Assembly: GCA_963829965.1 (NCBI GenBank)
Contig: CAWHLK010000024.1
Span: 3,307 to 67,306, forward strand
DNA from: DASXZH01 sp963829965
Lineage (GTDB): Bacteria; Armatimonadota; Fimbriimonadia; Fimbriimonadales; Fimbriimonadaceae
Direction of reading: 5' to 3'
DNA: 64,000 bases
Part shown: positions 45,471 through 55,258 of the stretch, piece by piece
Numbering within the stretch: position 1 is the first letter of the stretch
Layout: each line of letters begins with the position of its first letter
Translations under genes and position numbers: made by a program
The notes under the pieces: model-generated
What the model was told of the DNA's origin: nothing
The model's input: the letters and a program-made list of their open reading frames with translations, nothing else
Database searches by the model: none

Positions 45471-45498
45471 CTACGATATATCCGCATTGGTATCGTAG
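45471..45498. promoter_or_regulatory. inverted repeat between clc and marR genes
   Basis: CTACGATA (45471-45478) and TATCGTAG (45491-45498), 8-bp perfect arms with a 12-base spacer, 12 bases before the marR start. Fits a MarR dimer site controlling both divergent genes. Confidence 0.6.
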
Positions 45499-45509
45499 AA
45501 TCTAGGCAG

Positions 45510-45959
45510 ATGATGCGCAAAGAGGACTACGTGGCACTGGCCGCCTTTAGGAAGGCTCTTCGGAAATTCCTGAGGTTTGCCGATTTAGGCGCTATCGAGG
45601 CGGGAATCACTCCCCAACAGCACCAAGTCCTCCTTGCTATTCAAGGGCAGGTCGGACGGGATTGGGCCTCAGTCGGGGAGTTGGCGGAGTCACTGCAGCT
45701 AAAGCACCATGCCGTTGTTGGTCTGGTTAATCGCTGCCAAACGGCCGGCCTGGTGGTGCGAACCGCCGATCCCAATGATCACCGCTCCGTTCGAGTTTCC
45801 TTGACCGACAAAGGGCACGATATCCTGACCGTGCTTACCCACCGCAATCTTGATGAACTTCGCTATCTCGGCCGATTTGCGGCCGAGATGCAAACTTTGG
45901 CGAAACCGCAGGCAACGTCAGATGCAGCCACCGATCCGGTGGGACCGGCGGAGGAATAA
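45510..45959 (+). CDS. MarR-family transcriptional regulator
   Basis: 149 residues from ATG 45510; the frame is open further up but overlaps the ClC start. Winged helix: ITPQQHQVLLAIQG, VGELAESLQLKHHAVVGLVNRCQTAGLVVRTADPNDHRSVRVSLTDKG, which includes the typical D-x-R wing. Probably autoregulated and controlling the ClC gene through the inverted repeat. Confidence 0.92.
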   Translation: MMRKEDYVALAAFRKALRKFLRFADLGAIEAGITPQQHQVLLAIQGQVGRDWASVGELAESLQLKHHAVVGLVNRCQTAGLVVRTADPNDHRSVRVSLTDKGHDILTVLTHRNLDELRYLGRFAAEMQTLAKPQATSDAATDPVGPAEE

Positions 45960-45968
45960 ACAGAGGCT

Positions 45969-46508
45969 TTACTTCACCGACAGCGCCTTTTTCACGGCGG
46001 CCTCCAAATTAGGCGGATCTAGCGCCACAATACGCCCCTCACGGTTGATCACGAAAACCGTCGGGATGTATTCGATGTGGTAGACGGTCGCTGCCCCGCC
46101 CGGCTTACCAATCGCATTGTCCTGGCAGACCGGATATTTCAGGCCTTTCTCCTTGATGATGCCGTTGCGCTTCTGCAGATCAGGATCGATATGGATTCCT
46201 ATAAGAACCAAACCTTGGCTCTTGTATCTTCCATAAACCCGATTGTTCTCGGGCATGGAAGCCACGCAACTCGGTCACCAGAAAGTAAAGAAGTCAAGAA
46301 CGACGACTTTACCCTTCAGACCGGCCAAAGAAAGGGACTTCCCCGCCGTGTTCACCCACTGCCCAACATTTAACGCGGGCGCTTTTTTGCCAACCATTTT
46401 CGCCCTGGCGGCGGCTTCCGGTGTTTGACCTTGGGCGTTCGCCGGGCAAGTGAAGTTCGCGATGAGAACCGTCGCCAAGAGCGCGATTATCATGGTCTTG
46501 ACTCGCAT
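45969..46508 (-). CDS. exported TlpA/redoxin-like protein, predicted selenoprotein (UGA at codon 78)
   Basis: Signal peptide MRVKTMIIALLATVLIANFTCPANA, then a redoxin fold: VGKKAPALNVGQWVNTAGKSLSL and GKVVVLDFFTFW. At 46277-46275 an in-frame TGA stands where the first Cys of CxxC is expected; the frame goes on P-S-C-V-A-S-M-P-E, then GLVLIGIHIDPD, YHIEYIPTVFVINREGRIVA (cis-Pro) and stop at 45969. Total 179 residues, a normal TlpA domain. No frameshift is needed. A SECIS-like hairpin follows the TGA. Alternative: a C to A error turning TGC into TGA. selA, selB, selC and selD are not in the window. Confidence 0.75.
46229..46260 (-). promoter_or_regulatory. SECIS-like hairpin downstream of the in-frame UGA
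   Basis: On the minus strand, 14 bases after TGA: TTCCAT, bulge G, CCCGA, loop GAACAA, TCGGG, TTT, ATGGAA. That is 6 + 5 base pairs. The apical loop starts 27 bases after the UGA and begins with G, which fits the known bacterial SECIS rule (loop 16-37 bases after UGA, G in the first two loop positions). Confidence 0.65.
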
Positions 46509-46960
46509 GATTCTATTATGCGCCTGATTGCAGTTCTGCGGGAATCCGAGCAGATTTTTCCTCTTCCGCTGCAGATCGGAGCGTGAGACTCCAACCGAAA
46601 TAACGAGCCCGCAAAAGACGCAGAAAAGTTAACTAATTGGAAGCTAGCGCGTAGATTCCTATGGAACGAAGTGGTAAACTGGCTCTGTTCGTCTCGTATT
46701 GGCGTTAGAACGCTTGGTATGGGAGAAAAACATCTATGGATTGCGACAGTAATCAATCAAACAGAAAATCAAAACCTCACTCGTGTAATAGACACGAACT
46801 CCAGGTTGGGTATGGACGGTGTCGCTTCCGAGCTTGATCTCTTGATCAGGTAAGCCTCTTTTTGAAAGGGCGTTCGGAGCGAGATCCTCCGGGCGCCCTT
46901 TCGACGTTTGGTGCGAGGGCGAAAGCCTTAGCGCCCCTAGGACAAACAGGAGGCATAGCA
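46509..46960. other. intergenic region and start of the Nramp leader
   Basis: No gene. At 46864-46900 a hairpin GAAAGGGCG / CGCCCTTTC encloses CGGAG/CTCCG, and at about 46918-46936 GGGCG/CGCCC forms another. No match to the yybP-ykoY or M-box riboswitch cores could be made by eye. Confidence 0.4.
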
Positions 46961-47269
46961 ATGCACATCGGAATCATCAACCGCCGCGCCCCAAAGGCGC
47001 TCGATCTCATTATCCAAAGCGCCTTATTCATCGGCCGAAAGGCAAAATCCGTGGCCAAGAAATTTACAGGGAACGGATACTCCGGCTATGACTTGGAGAA
47101 CCGATCCAACAATTTCCCTTGCTTTGAATGTTCGGTAATTCGAGGCTGGCTTGCGGACCAGGGCCAGCCTCGCACGAACGGAAGGGATTCTGCGGGCAAA
47201 TTGCCCCCCTTATATAAGCGCATCGGCGCCGCCCAGACAGAACTTGCTTGGGCGGTGCCCCAATGCTGA
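46961..47269 (+). CDS. possible leader ORF before the Nramp remnant
   Basis: 102 codons with a very good ribosome site (GGAGG at 46949-46953, 7 bases from ATG). The sequence MHIGIINRRAPKALDLIIQ... has no recognised family. The 3' half coincides with strong hairpins: CGAGGCTGGC/GCCAGCCTCG at 47139-47170 and GCCGCCCA/TGGGCGGT at about 47228-47258. It may therefore be a regulatory leader that is translated only in part. Overlaps the next ATG by 7 bases. Confidence 0.3.
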   Translation: MHIGIINRRAPKALDLIIQSALFIGRKAKSVAKKFTGNGYSGYDLENRSNNFPCFECSVIRGWLADQGQPRTNGRDSAGKLPPLYKRIGAAQTELAWAVPQC

Positions 47270-47559
47270 CGAAAACCGCTCTCCTTCAGGCTCCGGTAAA
47301 GGAACCCCTCCAAGGCAAGCCGGCGAAGGGCAAGATGGTGCGCTCATCAAGAGCACGCAATCTGCTGACCTTCTTCATGGTGTTTGGCCCCGGCCTCATC
47401 GTGATGGAGGCCGACAACGACGCGGGCGCCGTTTCTACCTACACCCAGGCGGGAGCGCAATACGGGATCCCTCGTCCTTGCCGCCCAAGTGCTGGCCCCT
47501 GGACTCTTCCCTCAATCCGGTTCCTAACCCACGACCCTAGTTTGGAGAAATTGAAATGA
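47263..47559 (+). pseudogene. Nramp-family metal transporter remnant
   Basis: ATG 47263 (MLTKTALLQAPVKEP), then RNLLTFFMVFGPGLIVMEADNDAGAVSTYTQAGAQYG, the diagnostic first-helix region of Nramp/MntH with the metal-binding D-x-D-x-G stretch. Directly after GAQYG similarity is lost. Another frame gives SLVLAAQVLAPGLF for a few more residues before a stop. About 350 residues of the transporter are absent, so this is a truncated gene by deletion, not only a frameshift. Confidence 0.7.
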
Positions 47560-47681
47560 TTGCCACCAAATCAGAACCAGAAACCCAAGAGTTTTTCGTC
47601 GTCCATCCTCTCTTCGACGTCCAGGAGCAGAAGTGTGACCCAGCGCAATTACGGCAGGATCGAAATGAGCAAGAGCGTTAA
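47556..47681 (+). CDS. possible small protein
   Basis: 41 codons with a good ribosome site (TTTGGAGAAATTGAAATG). Acidic/Gln-rich: MIATKSEPETQEFFVVHP... to NEQER. No family. Its end overlaps the next small gene by 17 bases. Confidence 0.35.
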   Translation: MIATKSEPETQEFFVVHPLFDVQEQKCDPAQLRQDRNEQER

Positions 47682-47787
47682 AGTTTCTTTGACACTTCTT
47701 CGCGTCTATTTAATCGCAATGATGCTCATGCTTTGCTATCATTTACTGGACCTTGCGGGCGTATTCGGAGCTCACATAGCCAAATAG
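47665..47787 (+). CDS. small single-pass membrane protein
   Basis: 40 residues: MSKSVKVSLTLLRVYLIAMM... with one hydrophobic helix (VYLIAMMLMLCYHLLDLAGVF). GGCAGGAT upstream. 48 bases before the porin gene, so probably co-transcribed. Unknown function. Confidence 0.45.
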   Translation: MSKSVKVSLTLLRVYLIAMMLMLCYHLLDLAGVFGAHIAK

Positions 47788-47835
47788 CCGGCGCCTGCTC
47801 CTTGGCAGGCAAACAGAAGAGGAGGGTTTTTAAGA

Positions 47836-49242
47836 ATGAACCGACTAATTTCGGCCCTGTTGCCGTGTCTGGCTATTGCTTCCGCGCAGGCTCAGACGCC
47901 GACGCCGCAAGCCCAGAGTGGCCCGACCGCGCCGCCGGCGGGGAGCGGGGAGGGGCTGCGAAAGACTTCCGATGCGGTCAAGCCAGAACCCAAGTATGAG
48001 CTGGGCTTCCAATCCACTTTCATTGGCCAGACGCTGTTCCCTTTTCATAGTCCATACTCGGGCCCCAACTCGCTTCCCTCCTACCTGGGAACTCGCTGGA
48101 CGAACACCTACACGATGTTCCTCGGTGCGCGCGCGGATAAGGATTTGGAGTTCTACGTCGACCCGGAATTGGCGGTGGGAGACGCGGTTGGCGCGGGAAC
48201 CGGAATTGCGGGGTTTCCGAACACGGAAGTTGTGCGGATCGGCGTCAAGGAAGTTCCCTATTGGGCACGAGCCTTTGTTCGCTGGACAGTGTCAACCGAG
48301 CGCGGCGGCGCTACCACGGACATTCCTGCGGACGAGAACCAGATCGCGGTCAGGCGGCCTGCGGACGCTCTGGTGATTACGGCTGGAAAACTGTCTGCCG
48401 GCGACCTTTTCGACAAAAACTCTTATGCAAACAGCGCTCGAACCCAGTTCATGAACTGGGCTCTAGTGAACGCCGCATCTTATGACTATGATGCAGACGT
48501 TCGCGGATACACAATTGGTGCGGCCCTTGAATGGGACCATCCAGCGTGGGTGCTTCGAGCCGGATCCTTCGAAATGCCGAAGCGGGCTAACGGGCCCGAT
48601 CTTTCGGGAGATCTCGCCACCTCCCGCGGCGATCAAGCGGAATTCGAGTATCACCCGACACTCCTGAAGAAGAAGGACCCCGCCGTTTTCCGATTGCTTG
48701 GATACCGAAACCTTGCCCATATGGGCAACTACCTCGATGCGCTGGAAGTCGCCCGAGAAACCGGCACCACCCCAAACATCGTCGCAGTTGAAAAAGCGGG
48801 AGCGGTCAAGTACGGCTTCGGCCTCAACTTCGAGCAAGCCTTGGCAGATGACGGCGATACCGGTGTTTTCGGACGGCTGGGCTGGGATGACGGCCAGACC
48901 GAAAGTTATGCTTACACGGAATGCGACTCCACAGTTAGTCTGGGAGTACAGCTTTCGGGCAAGAAATGGCATTCCCCCAAAGACATCTGGGCATTGGCAA
49001 TTGCGGTGGACGGCCTTTCGGCAGCACACCGCGAATACATTGCGGCCGGCGGCTTGGGGTTTCAAATAGGGGACGGGCGGATGAACTATGGACAAGAGCA
49101 GATTCTGGAGACCTACTACACGCACAAGTTCAGCGACAACATGCAGGGCTCACTGGATTTCCAGATCATTGGCAACCCCGGATACAACCAGGATCGCGGC
49201 CCGGTGCCGCTGGGCTCGGCCAGGATCCACATGGAGTTTTGA
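47836..49242 (+). CDS. OprB-family (carbohydrate-selective type) outer membrane porin
   Basis: 468 residues, signal peptide MNRLISALLPCLAIASAQAQ, SD GAGGAGGG upstream. The pattern FHSPYSGPNSLPS, FYVDPELAVGDAVGAGTGIAGFPN, VITAGKLSAGDLFDKNSYANSARTQFMNWALV and ARIHMEF with terminal Phe is typical of OprB-like barrels. Some relatives are manganese-linked porins, and the Nramp remnant just upstream points to the same metal theme, but this is inference. Presence implies an outer membrane. Confidence 0.87.
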   Translation: MNRLISALLPCLAIASAQAQTPTPQAQSGPTAPPAGSGEGLRKTSDAVKPEPKYELGFQSTFIGQTLFPFHSPYSGPNSLPSYLGTRWTNTYTMFLGARADKDLEFYVDPELAVGDAVGAGTGIAGFPNTEVVRIGVKEVPYWARAFVRWTVSTERGGATTDIPADENQIAVRRPADALVITAGKLSAGDLFDKNSYANSARTQFMNWALVNAASYDYDADVRGYTIGAALEWDHPAWVLRAGSFEMPKRANGPDLSGDLATSRGDQAEFEYHPTLLKKKDPAVFRLLGYRNLAHMGNYLDALEVARETGTTPNIVAVEKAGAVKYGFGLNFEQALADDGDTGVFGRLGWDDGQTESYAYTECDSTVSLGVQLSGKKWHSPKDIWALAIAVDGLSAAHREYIAAGGLGFQIGDGRMNYGQEQILETYYTHKFSDNMQGSLDFQIIGNPGYNQDRGPVPLGSARIHMEF

Positions 49243-49247
49243 GCTTC

Positions 49248-52200
49248 CTAAGGAGTCAGGGTTATCGCTGCGCTCCCAAAGGTATTCCCCATGCTAGCCG
49301 TAATCGTCGCCTGCGTGCTGGTCCTTACTGCCTTCGTTTTGATCAGGAACGAATAGTGGGTTGAACCAGCAGGAATCGTTACGCTGGACGGAACCACCAC
49401 GTCGACGCTGCTGCTGCTCACGGAAACAACTGCACCCGCAGGCGCGGCGCCGTTAAGCGTTACCGTCGCTTCCAGATCGGTTCCACCGGTTACCGAGGCT
49501 GGCGTGACGCTGAAGCTTACGATGGCCGAAGGCACGATCGTCAACGTTGTGGTCACGGTGCTGCTGCCAAGGGTCGCCTAAATTGTCCGCTTGGGTAGAA
49601 CTGCTGACTCCTCGTGTTCGGATGAGGAATGAGTAGGAGGTATCACCAGGGCCAATGCTCGCAGTGGCGGGAACCGGGGCAGCCGCGTTGTTAGAACTGA
49701 GGTTGACGGTTGCCACGTTGCTTGTCGGATGAACCAGCGTCACCTTGGCCTGAACGACAGCTCCCGCGATCACTGAGTTCGGCGTGACCGAGATCCCCTG
49801 CAAGCCGGAAGGCATGACTGAAAAAGTCGCGGTTTGGGAGACGGTCCCGGTTGTACCGGTGACCGTGACCGGCGTGGAGGAGCCAACAACGCTCGTCTTC
49901 AAACCGATCCACATTGATTTCGCCCCTGCAGGGACCGTCACCGACGTAGGCACGGTTACTGCAACACTGTTCGAGCTTAGGGACACCACGTCTCCCGAAG
50001 GTCCTGCGGGGCCATTCAAAATGACTTGAATTTCAGCAAGCACACCAGCCTGTACACTGGGAGGCGCAGTAAGGTTCGAGATCGTTGCGGGAACCACATA
50101 AATGAACGCGTACATGCCCCCAACTGTGATCCTTACCCAAACTTTACTGCTGACAGCCGAGGTTTTCAAGGCAAAATTGTAGGTTGTCATTCCAGCCGGA
50201 ACGGTCACCGTGGTAGGCTGAACCGCGCTGCTGTTGGTCGTGACGCTGACGGCCAAACCACCGCTAGGCGCAGGGCCATCGAGCGTGACGCTCGCCTGTA
50301 TATTGGACCCACCGGTTACGGACTGAGTGGCAAGGATAACCGAAGCGACCGTGGCAGGCAGAACCGAGACAGTCGTATTCTGGGATGAGCTCCCCAGAGT
50401 GGCTGTCACCTGCTCATTAGTGTTGGCGCTAACCGTTGATGTGGGCGCGGTAAATGTCATCGTATTCGATCCGGCGGGAACGAGAACGGAAGAGGGCAAG
50501 CTGACGGGGCCTGAGCCGGAAAGGGAAACCAGGTCGCCCGAAGCGCCGGCCGGCGTATCCAGGGTCACAATGAACGTCGCATCCGAACCGCCGACCACTG
50601 AGCTTGCCGTACTGCTAAGGGAAATAACGTTGGCCGCGGTCGCAGTAAAGGTTGAGCCTTGGTACGACGTGTCCTGAACCGCCACACTTGAGCTTGATGA
50701 GATCAACAAGGGCTGTGGTGCACCGGCGAGAGTCCCGCTGAAGGTACAGACCACGGGGGCGGAGCTCAGAGGGCCGCTGGTGCATGTGACGTTGCCCGCG
50801 CCAATGGTCGAAAGGGACTGGAGTGCAGCTTGAACATCGGTCGCGCTCGCGTTATAGGCGATAGGCGCGGTGGTTTGGCCGCTAAATGTGAGAGTGAAAG
50901 TTCCGCTCGACAGCTGGCAAGTTACGTCTTGCTGATCTGCTAAGCCGGGAACGCCTGCGGTTACCCATTCTGTTGCCGCAGAGCTAACCGAGGTTGTTGG
51001 CACCGTAAAGGTCGCGGAGGTGGAGCCGCCGGGGATGAACACCGACGTGGGCACCGTGAAAGGTCCCGAACCTGCAAGGGTTACCGTAATCCCGACGGGT
51101 CCGGGGTCGGTGCTTACGTCTACCGTTCCCGTGGCGGATGTTCCGCCCTCCACGCTTGCTGGATTAAACGATACGCCGTCCACGTAAATGTTGCCGATGT
51201 TCAGGTTCGTGATGGCGGTCGTTGAACCGTAAGTTGCGACTATATTTTCGCTGCTTGAGCTGAGAGTGGGAGACGTCGAAAGTTGGAATGTGCCTTGGTT
51301 TGCGCCCGCTGAGATCGTTATGGATGCTGGAAGCGTTACGGGCCCAGTTCCCGAAATTGTAACAGTTGCGCCCGATGGGCCCGCGGCGGGAGAAATCGTC
51401 ACCGTACAGATAGTCGAGTTTCCGCCCACAAGGGTAGAAGGCGAAAGAGAAACGGATGTCACCGCAGGAGGCGCCAGAACTACCGTCGTCTCCCAGTTGG
51501 TTGCTACCATCGTGCAGCCCGAAAAACCGGTAGGGGTGTTACGTTCGCCTGCTCCGTTGTCCCCCCAGTTGGTGAGCGTCCCGTTTGAAAGAAGAACCTG
51601 GGAAGATTGCTCCCCCGCGCCAACCTGGACCACACCTTTGATCCCATTAGGCACCCTGTTTCCGCTGTTCCCTCCCCAAGAAACCACTGTCCCTCCCGAA
51701 CTCAATGCAAGTCCGTGAACGGCGCCTGCCGAGATTGCGGCAATGGTGCTTTCCGCTCCGGCCGCCACAGTTGTCTGCCCCTCATTGCTATTTCCCCAAG
51801 CAACGACGCTTCCATCGTCCTTCAAGGCGAGCATAAAGTCCATCCCCGCAGAGATTGACTTAACGCCTGCGAGACCATTAGGAATCGTGGTTTGCCCCAA
51901 GAAGCCTATGCCCCACTCCACGAGCGTCCCGTCGTCCAGCAGTGCAGCACTATATTGGCTTCCTGCAGAGATCGCTTTCACACCGGTTAATCCGGACGGG
52001 ATAGTGGTTTCTCCGAAGCTGTTATCGCCCCACCCAACAACGGTACCGTTATCCAGGAGGGCCAGACAATGCGATGCTCCCGCCGCGATGGCGCTAACGC
52101 CACTTAGTCCAGCCGGAACGCTGGTTTCTCCGGACGCGTCAGAGCCCTGGGCGGCAACGGTGCCGTTCGAGAGCAGCTCAATAGTAAACCCATTTCCTTC

Positions 52201-53202
52201 GGCTACCGATTTCACCGAGTTCAAGGCAGGAATGCTTGCCTGGCCGCTAGCGTTGGAACCCCAGGCAACGGCCGACTGGTCGCCGACGATCGCAATCGTT
52301 TCAAAGTACCCCGCCGATACCGAGGTGACGCCGTATAGATTCCCGGGCACCGTTGCCTGCCCTTGTGCGTTTTCGCCCCATTCCACAACGGTGCCATCCG
52401 ATTTCAACGCTCCGAACATGCTGTTGGCGTTCGCGAAGATGGAAACCACGCTGCTAAGGCCAGTAGGAATGATTGTCTCTCCGAAGGTGTTATCTCCCCA
52501 AGCAACAAGGGTCCCGTTTGACAAGAGAGCCAAAGAGGCGTCTTGCGCGGCGGCAACAGCGACGACGCCGGTGAGCCCGGACGGCACGTCCGCTTGCCCG
52601 TTATCATCGTTTCCCCATGCAACAACCGTTCCGTCCGATTTGAGCGCCAAAGCCGTATCGCCTTCGGCCGATATGGCGATGACGCTGCTCAGTCCATTCG
52701 GGATCGTCGCTTCTCCGAAAGTGTTGTCACCCCACGCTACCACGGTTCCATCGTCTTTCAAGGCCATGGAAAAGTTCTGGCCTGCCACAACGTCGATTAC
52801 GTTGGTCAGGCCAGTGGGAACCGAGGCTTGCCCGTTTCCGTTATTGCCCCAAGCTACGACCGTTCCATTGTCCTTCAGGGCGAGGCCGGTAAAAGTGCTG
52901 CAAGAAATCTGCGTGTAGTCCGAGCCCGTTGGAACTTGCGTTACAATGCCGAAGCCGTTGTCAAGCCCATAGGCGGCAAGGGTACCATTGGTATAGAGGA
53001 CAATCGTTGCATGCCCCCCAACCGCAACTTGCTTGGCGTTCGTTTGGCCCGAAGGCCCTGAAATCGAACCAGACGAATCCAGTCCCCAGCCGGTTACCTG
53101 CCCGCAGGTAACGCCGCATAACGAGAGCAGCCCGACTACGGAAAGAACCAAGTGTCCCAATCCGCGCGCTAAAGCTCTATTTGTGTTCACGTCCATCGCC
53201 AT
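49248..53202 (-). CDS. large exported protein: RCC1 repeats followed by Ig-like repeats (one frameshift)
   Basis: About 1,310 residues. ATG 53202 is preferred (GGAAGGGAAG just upstream); an earlier ATG at 53217 overlaps the neighbour's stop. Signal peptide HLVLSVVGLLSLCG. Residues about 40-560 are RCC1-type repeats of about 39 residues (MALKDDGTVVAWGDNTFGEATIP...). After that come about eight Ig-like repeats with VTGGS...VTLNGPAPSGG...VPAG...YSF..KT. The frame breaks at about 49580 and continues to the stop at 49248. A surface or adhesive role is likely. Confidence 0.8.
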
Positions 53203-53213
53203 CTTCCCTTCCT

Positions 53214-55058
53214 TCATGGGGTCACCGTCACATTCGCGGTTCCGAACGTGTTGCCCAGTTTCGCGGTGATCGTCGCCGGCGCACTGCCCGCCACTGCGGT
53301 TGTTTTGATCGCGAACGAGTAATGGTTCGCGCCTGCGGGAACCGTGATAGTCGCAGGAACCAATATATTGGCGCTGGTGCTGCTGAGTGAAACCACTGCC
53401 CCACCCGGCGGGGCCAAACCGTTAAGGGTCACTACTGCCTCAACGCTCGTTCCTCCCTTAACCGAGCCGGGCGTAACGCTGACACTCGCGATGCCCACTG
53501 GGTTGATCGTCAGCTTCGTAGTCGCGTTTGCTGAGCCAACGCTTGCGGTAAGAGTCACGGATACAGAGCTCGTCACACCTTGAGTTTTGATCAGGAACGA
53601 GTAGGAACTGGCACCCGCGATGACGTTCACCGAAGCAGGAACCGGAGCGGCGGCGTTGCTGCTCGAAAGGTTCACGGTTGTTCCGCCCGTTCCGGCCGGA
53701 CTCCCAAGTGTCACTGTGGTCTCAACCGATGCGCCTCCCGTCACCGCATCCGGTGTCGCCGAAATGCCGGTCACTGCAGCAGCGGTCACCGTAAGACTCG
53801 CGGTCTTGGACACCGCTCCCGTGGTAGCCGTTAAGGTCGCTTTGGTAGTTGACGTCACCTTCGAAGTTTTGGCGAGAAACCACATCGTGCTTGCCCCTGA
53901 AGGAATGGTGACCGAAGCGGGCAAGATCACGGCCCCATTGCTGGAGGAGAGTGTCACCACGTCGCCGGAGGGACCTGCCATGCCTGAAATCCCGACTTGT
54001 ACTTCCGCATTGGCGCCTCCCATGACGTTCGGAACCGCGCAAACGAGACTGGAAACGGTAGCCGGCAAAATTTGGAGCTTCGCAGTAGCCTGCGGTGGGA
54101 TTGGCCTTTTTGCGTTATTGTTATTAACGTAAATCGAGGCTGATAGGGTTGCCGTGGTGCTAGAAGAGACAGCCGAGGTCTTCACGAGGAAGGAGTATGT
54201 GGTCGCTCCGCTTGGGATATAGATATAACCCGGAACGGTCGCCGATCCGTTATCCGAAGAAAGGGCAATCTCCAATTCTCCAACCGGGGCCGGCCCAGAT
54301 AGAGTAATCGTGGCCTGTACGTTTGAGCCGCCGGTCGCCGTCGACTGTCCCAGTGAAAGCGTCGAAATACTCACCGGGAAAATATCTAGAACTGTGCTTG
54401 AGCTGGATGAGCCAAGGTGTGCCGCAACTTCGTCGAAATTCCTCATAATACGGCGAATACGTTAAGACCGTGAAGGATAAGGTCTGCCGGCCGGCGGGAA
54501 CCGTAACCGACGCCGGCAAATTGAACGACCCAAATCCGTCCAACGTAACCACGTCACCCGAAGGACCGGCTGGGGAATCCAAAGTCACAGTGAAGATCGC
54601 GCTCTGGCCCCCAATCACCGATGTTGGGTTACAGGAAAATGCGGTGATTTGTGCGGGCGTTGTGGTGAAGCTCGCGTTCAGAACGCATCGTCATTTACCG
54701 TAACCTGACCTGGGCCGACGCTTACCGCTCCCGAAATTAGCGGCTCTACCCCGATCGCTAAACTGCCACCAAAAGTGCATGCAATGGTTTCCGATCCTAG
54801 CGGTCCCACCTGAGCACGTGACGCTGCCCCCGACCCCTCCAATGCTCGACAGGGCATTAAGGGCTGTCTGCACTTGGGAAGCGGTGGCGTTGTAGGCCAG
54901 CGATGAAGTGGTCTGACCGTTGAACGTGAAAGATACGGTTCCGCTCGTAGCGCCGGACTCGGTGATCACTTGTGTGTCGGATGCCCCTGAAATACTGGCT
55001 GAAACCGTTTCCGTTGCATTGGAACTCACGGCAGAGGTGCTGACCGAGAACGTCGTGG
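53214..55058 (-). pseudogene. second Ig-like repeat protein, 5' end missing, frameshifted
   Basis: Repeats of the same type as the downstream gene: VTGGASVETTVTLGSPAGTGGTTVNLSSSNAA..., SFLIKT. It includes the insert SFTFNGQTTSSLAYNATASQVQ, which has a close relative in the next gene (LTFSGQTTAPIAYNASATDVQ). Frame breaks at about 54440 and between about 54620 and 54770. The stop overlaps the start of the next gene (ATGA). The 5' end is cut at about 55058, where a foreign signal-peptide region is joined. Confidence 0.65.
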
Positions 55059-55174
55059 ATGTCTTACTTTGTTGGCGATCGAGAACCCAGGTCCCGGAGA
55101 AGTCCGGAAGATCCGCGGCCGTCAGAAACCCGAGCGGCAACAGAACCAGAAAAGTCCCACAGATACGCGCGCGC
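55058..55174 (-). CDS. N-terminal piece of an unrelated exported protein (acidobacterial style), fused by the contig join
   Basis: MRARICGTFLVLLPLGFLTA is a signal peptide, followed by DLPDFSGTWVLDRQQSK, the start of the DFSGTW-type proteins I know from Acidobacteria. After S-K-T the sequence turns directly into Ig-repeat sequence of the preceding entry. Partial gene; see findings. Confidence 0.55.
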
Positions 55175-55258
55175 ATGATACTCGGCCTAATTATAACCGG
55201 GGGCCGACCGATCCCCGATGCCAAGCGGCCCGCGGCGATGCCCTGCCATAATGCCCAT

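Noticed and set aside
46490..46756. 88-codon minus-strand frame upstream of the TlpA-like gene
   Set aside because: No ribosome site or similarity; it lies across the promoter region of the selenoprotein candidate.
46760..47262. yybP-ykoY (Mn) or M-box (Mg) riboswitch upstream of the Nramp remnant
   Set aside because: Tempting from context, but I could not place the invariant core bases of either class.
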